Below are positions 6,053 to 6,215 of a DNA stretch of 6,215 bases, piece by piece (the stretch's first letter is position 1; each line of letters opens with the position of its first letter). The notes under the pieces are model-generated. The model saw nothing but the letters and a program-made list of their open reading frames with translations. It ran no database searches and was not told where the DNA came from. A program made the position numbers and the translations under genes. Origin of the DNA: Planctomycetota bacterium (GTDB lineage: Bacteria > Planctomycetota > Phycisphaerae > UBA1845). The stretch is from contig JADFRH010000153.1 in NCBI GenBank assembly GCA_022561415.1, positions 1-6,215 of the forward strand, given 5' to 3'.

Positions 6053-6071
6053 CACTGCTCAAAGAGCAGTG
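6053..6071. repeat. perfect hairpin 3 of a cluster
   Basis: CACTGCTC-AAA-GAGCAGTG is an 8-bp perfect stem with a 3-base loop. Compared with hairpin 2, the fourth stem pair is T-A instead of G-C, so pairing is kept. No T-tract follows in either direction, so it is not an ordinary intrinsic terminator. Confidence 0.65.
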
Positions 6072-6075
6072 GCAC

Positions 6076-6089
6076 ACCGTTCGAACGGT
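6076..6089. repeat. 14-base perfect palindrome
   Basis: ACCGTTCGAACGGT is fully self-complementary and starts 4 bases after hairpin 3. A weaker stem, CCGTC (6097-6101) with GACGG (6106-6110), follows. The group could be a REP/BIME-like element, a transposon subterminal region or protein-binding sites. Confidence 0.5.
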
Positions 6090-6114
6090 TTTCAACCCGT
6101 CAATGGACGGCTGA

Positions 6115-6133
6115 CTGAGCACTAGGCTCTGTC
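6115..6133. repeat. imperfect direct copy of hairpin 1 at the IS boundary
   Basis: CTGAGCACTAGGCTCTGTC matches 5958-5977 (CAGAGCACCAGTGCTCTGTC) with two mismatches and one gap. The copies lie 157 bases apart and bracket the other hairpins. The right half of this copy (from about 6126) is also the start of the presumed IS end, so the match could partly reflect a second IS-end relic. Confidence 0.45.
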
Positions 6134-6215
6134 TGAAAACAGTATTTTAAGGTATCGGCGGATCATCGCCAACTGAAGCATCCCATGAAAGTTAACGGCC
6201 AGTTTCTCGAATCGC
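6122..6215 (-). CDS. IS5-type transposase, C-terminal 30 residues (rest outside window)
   Basis: On the minus strand the frame enters from the right edge and encodes RFEKLAVNFHGMLQLAMI, then RRYLKILFSDRA, before TAG at 6122-6124. The pattern R-[FY]-E-K-x-A-x-N-F-x-x-x-[LI]-x-L-A and the final basic helix are typical of the C-terminus of IS5-family DDE transposases, just after the catalytic glutamate region. The catalytic residues lie outside the window, so activity cannot be judged. The sequence adjoining the stop, GGCTCTGTCTGAAAAC (6125-6140), has the look of an IS5-type terminal repeat and overlaps the last codons, as happens in compact elements. The stop codon itself lies in CTAG (6122-6125), a possible duplicated target. 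Family call is good; subgroup is not resolved. Confidence 0.75.
   Translation of the reverse strand, partial: RFEKLAVNFHGMLQLAMIRRYLKILFSDRA
6125..6140. mobile_element. presumed terminal repeat of an IS5-type element
   Basis: GGCTCTGTCTGAAAAC lies directly at the end of the transposase frame, where an IS5-type terminal inverted repeat is expected. The matching end is outside the window, so the exact boundary (6125 or 6126) cannot be fixed. Confidence 0.4.

Noticed and set aside
5958..6110. CRISPR array or integron attC sites
   Set aside because: The hairpins differ in sequence and there is no constant repeat of 25 or more bases, no cas gene, and no GTTRRRY-type core pair or integrase.

Overview
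The window is GC-rich and gene-dense over roughly its first 4.5 kb and turns into accessory DNA over the last 1.7 kb. The gene set points to a diderm environmental bacterium: an MCE/MlaD-type lipid-transport protein, a secreted TPR protein and a PEP-CTERM-like exported protein. The combination best fits Planctomycetota, but that is inference. No rRNA or phylogenetic marker is present, and Acidobacteria, Verrucomicrobia or a delta-proteobacterial lineage are not excluded.

Core part (1-4529). The window opens inside an MCE-family gene (1-885, +). It converges on a 244-residue aquaporin (985-1719, -) with a strong Shine-Dalgarno and a plant-TIP-like selectivity filter. A 265-base divergent spacer separates the aquaporin from yggS (1985-2743, +), the PLP-homeostasis protein; its best promoter sits so close to the ATG that the mRNA may be almost leaderless. 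An exported TPR protein (2930-3769, +) and a type II thymidine kinase, tdk (3870-4529, +), follow on the same strand. These genes look like independent housekeeping units on co-oriented or convergent strands, not one pathway. No operon is forced by overlaps.

Accessory part (4530-6215). A minus-strand 3' gene fragment with a HEPN-like C-terminus (4572-about 4733) abuts a 5'-truncated, once-frameshifted IS256-family transposase remnant (about 4734-4945, +). Next is a PEP-CTERM-like gene (5021-5581, -) with a good promoter upstream. The stretch 5591-5957 holds one doubtful ORF. A cluster of perfect short hairpins (5958-6110), probably REP-like, follows. The last 94 bases are the C-terminal end of an IS5-type transposase running in from the right edge, with its stop codon inside a CTAG tetranucleotide.

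I find no convincing new multi-gene system. The most worthwhile signals are the hairpin cluster and its flanking direct repeat, the aquaporin filter, and the layered gene debris around 4570-4945.
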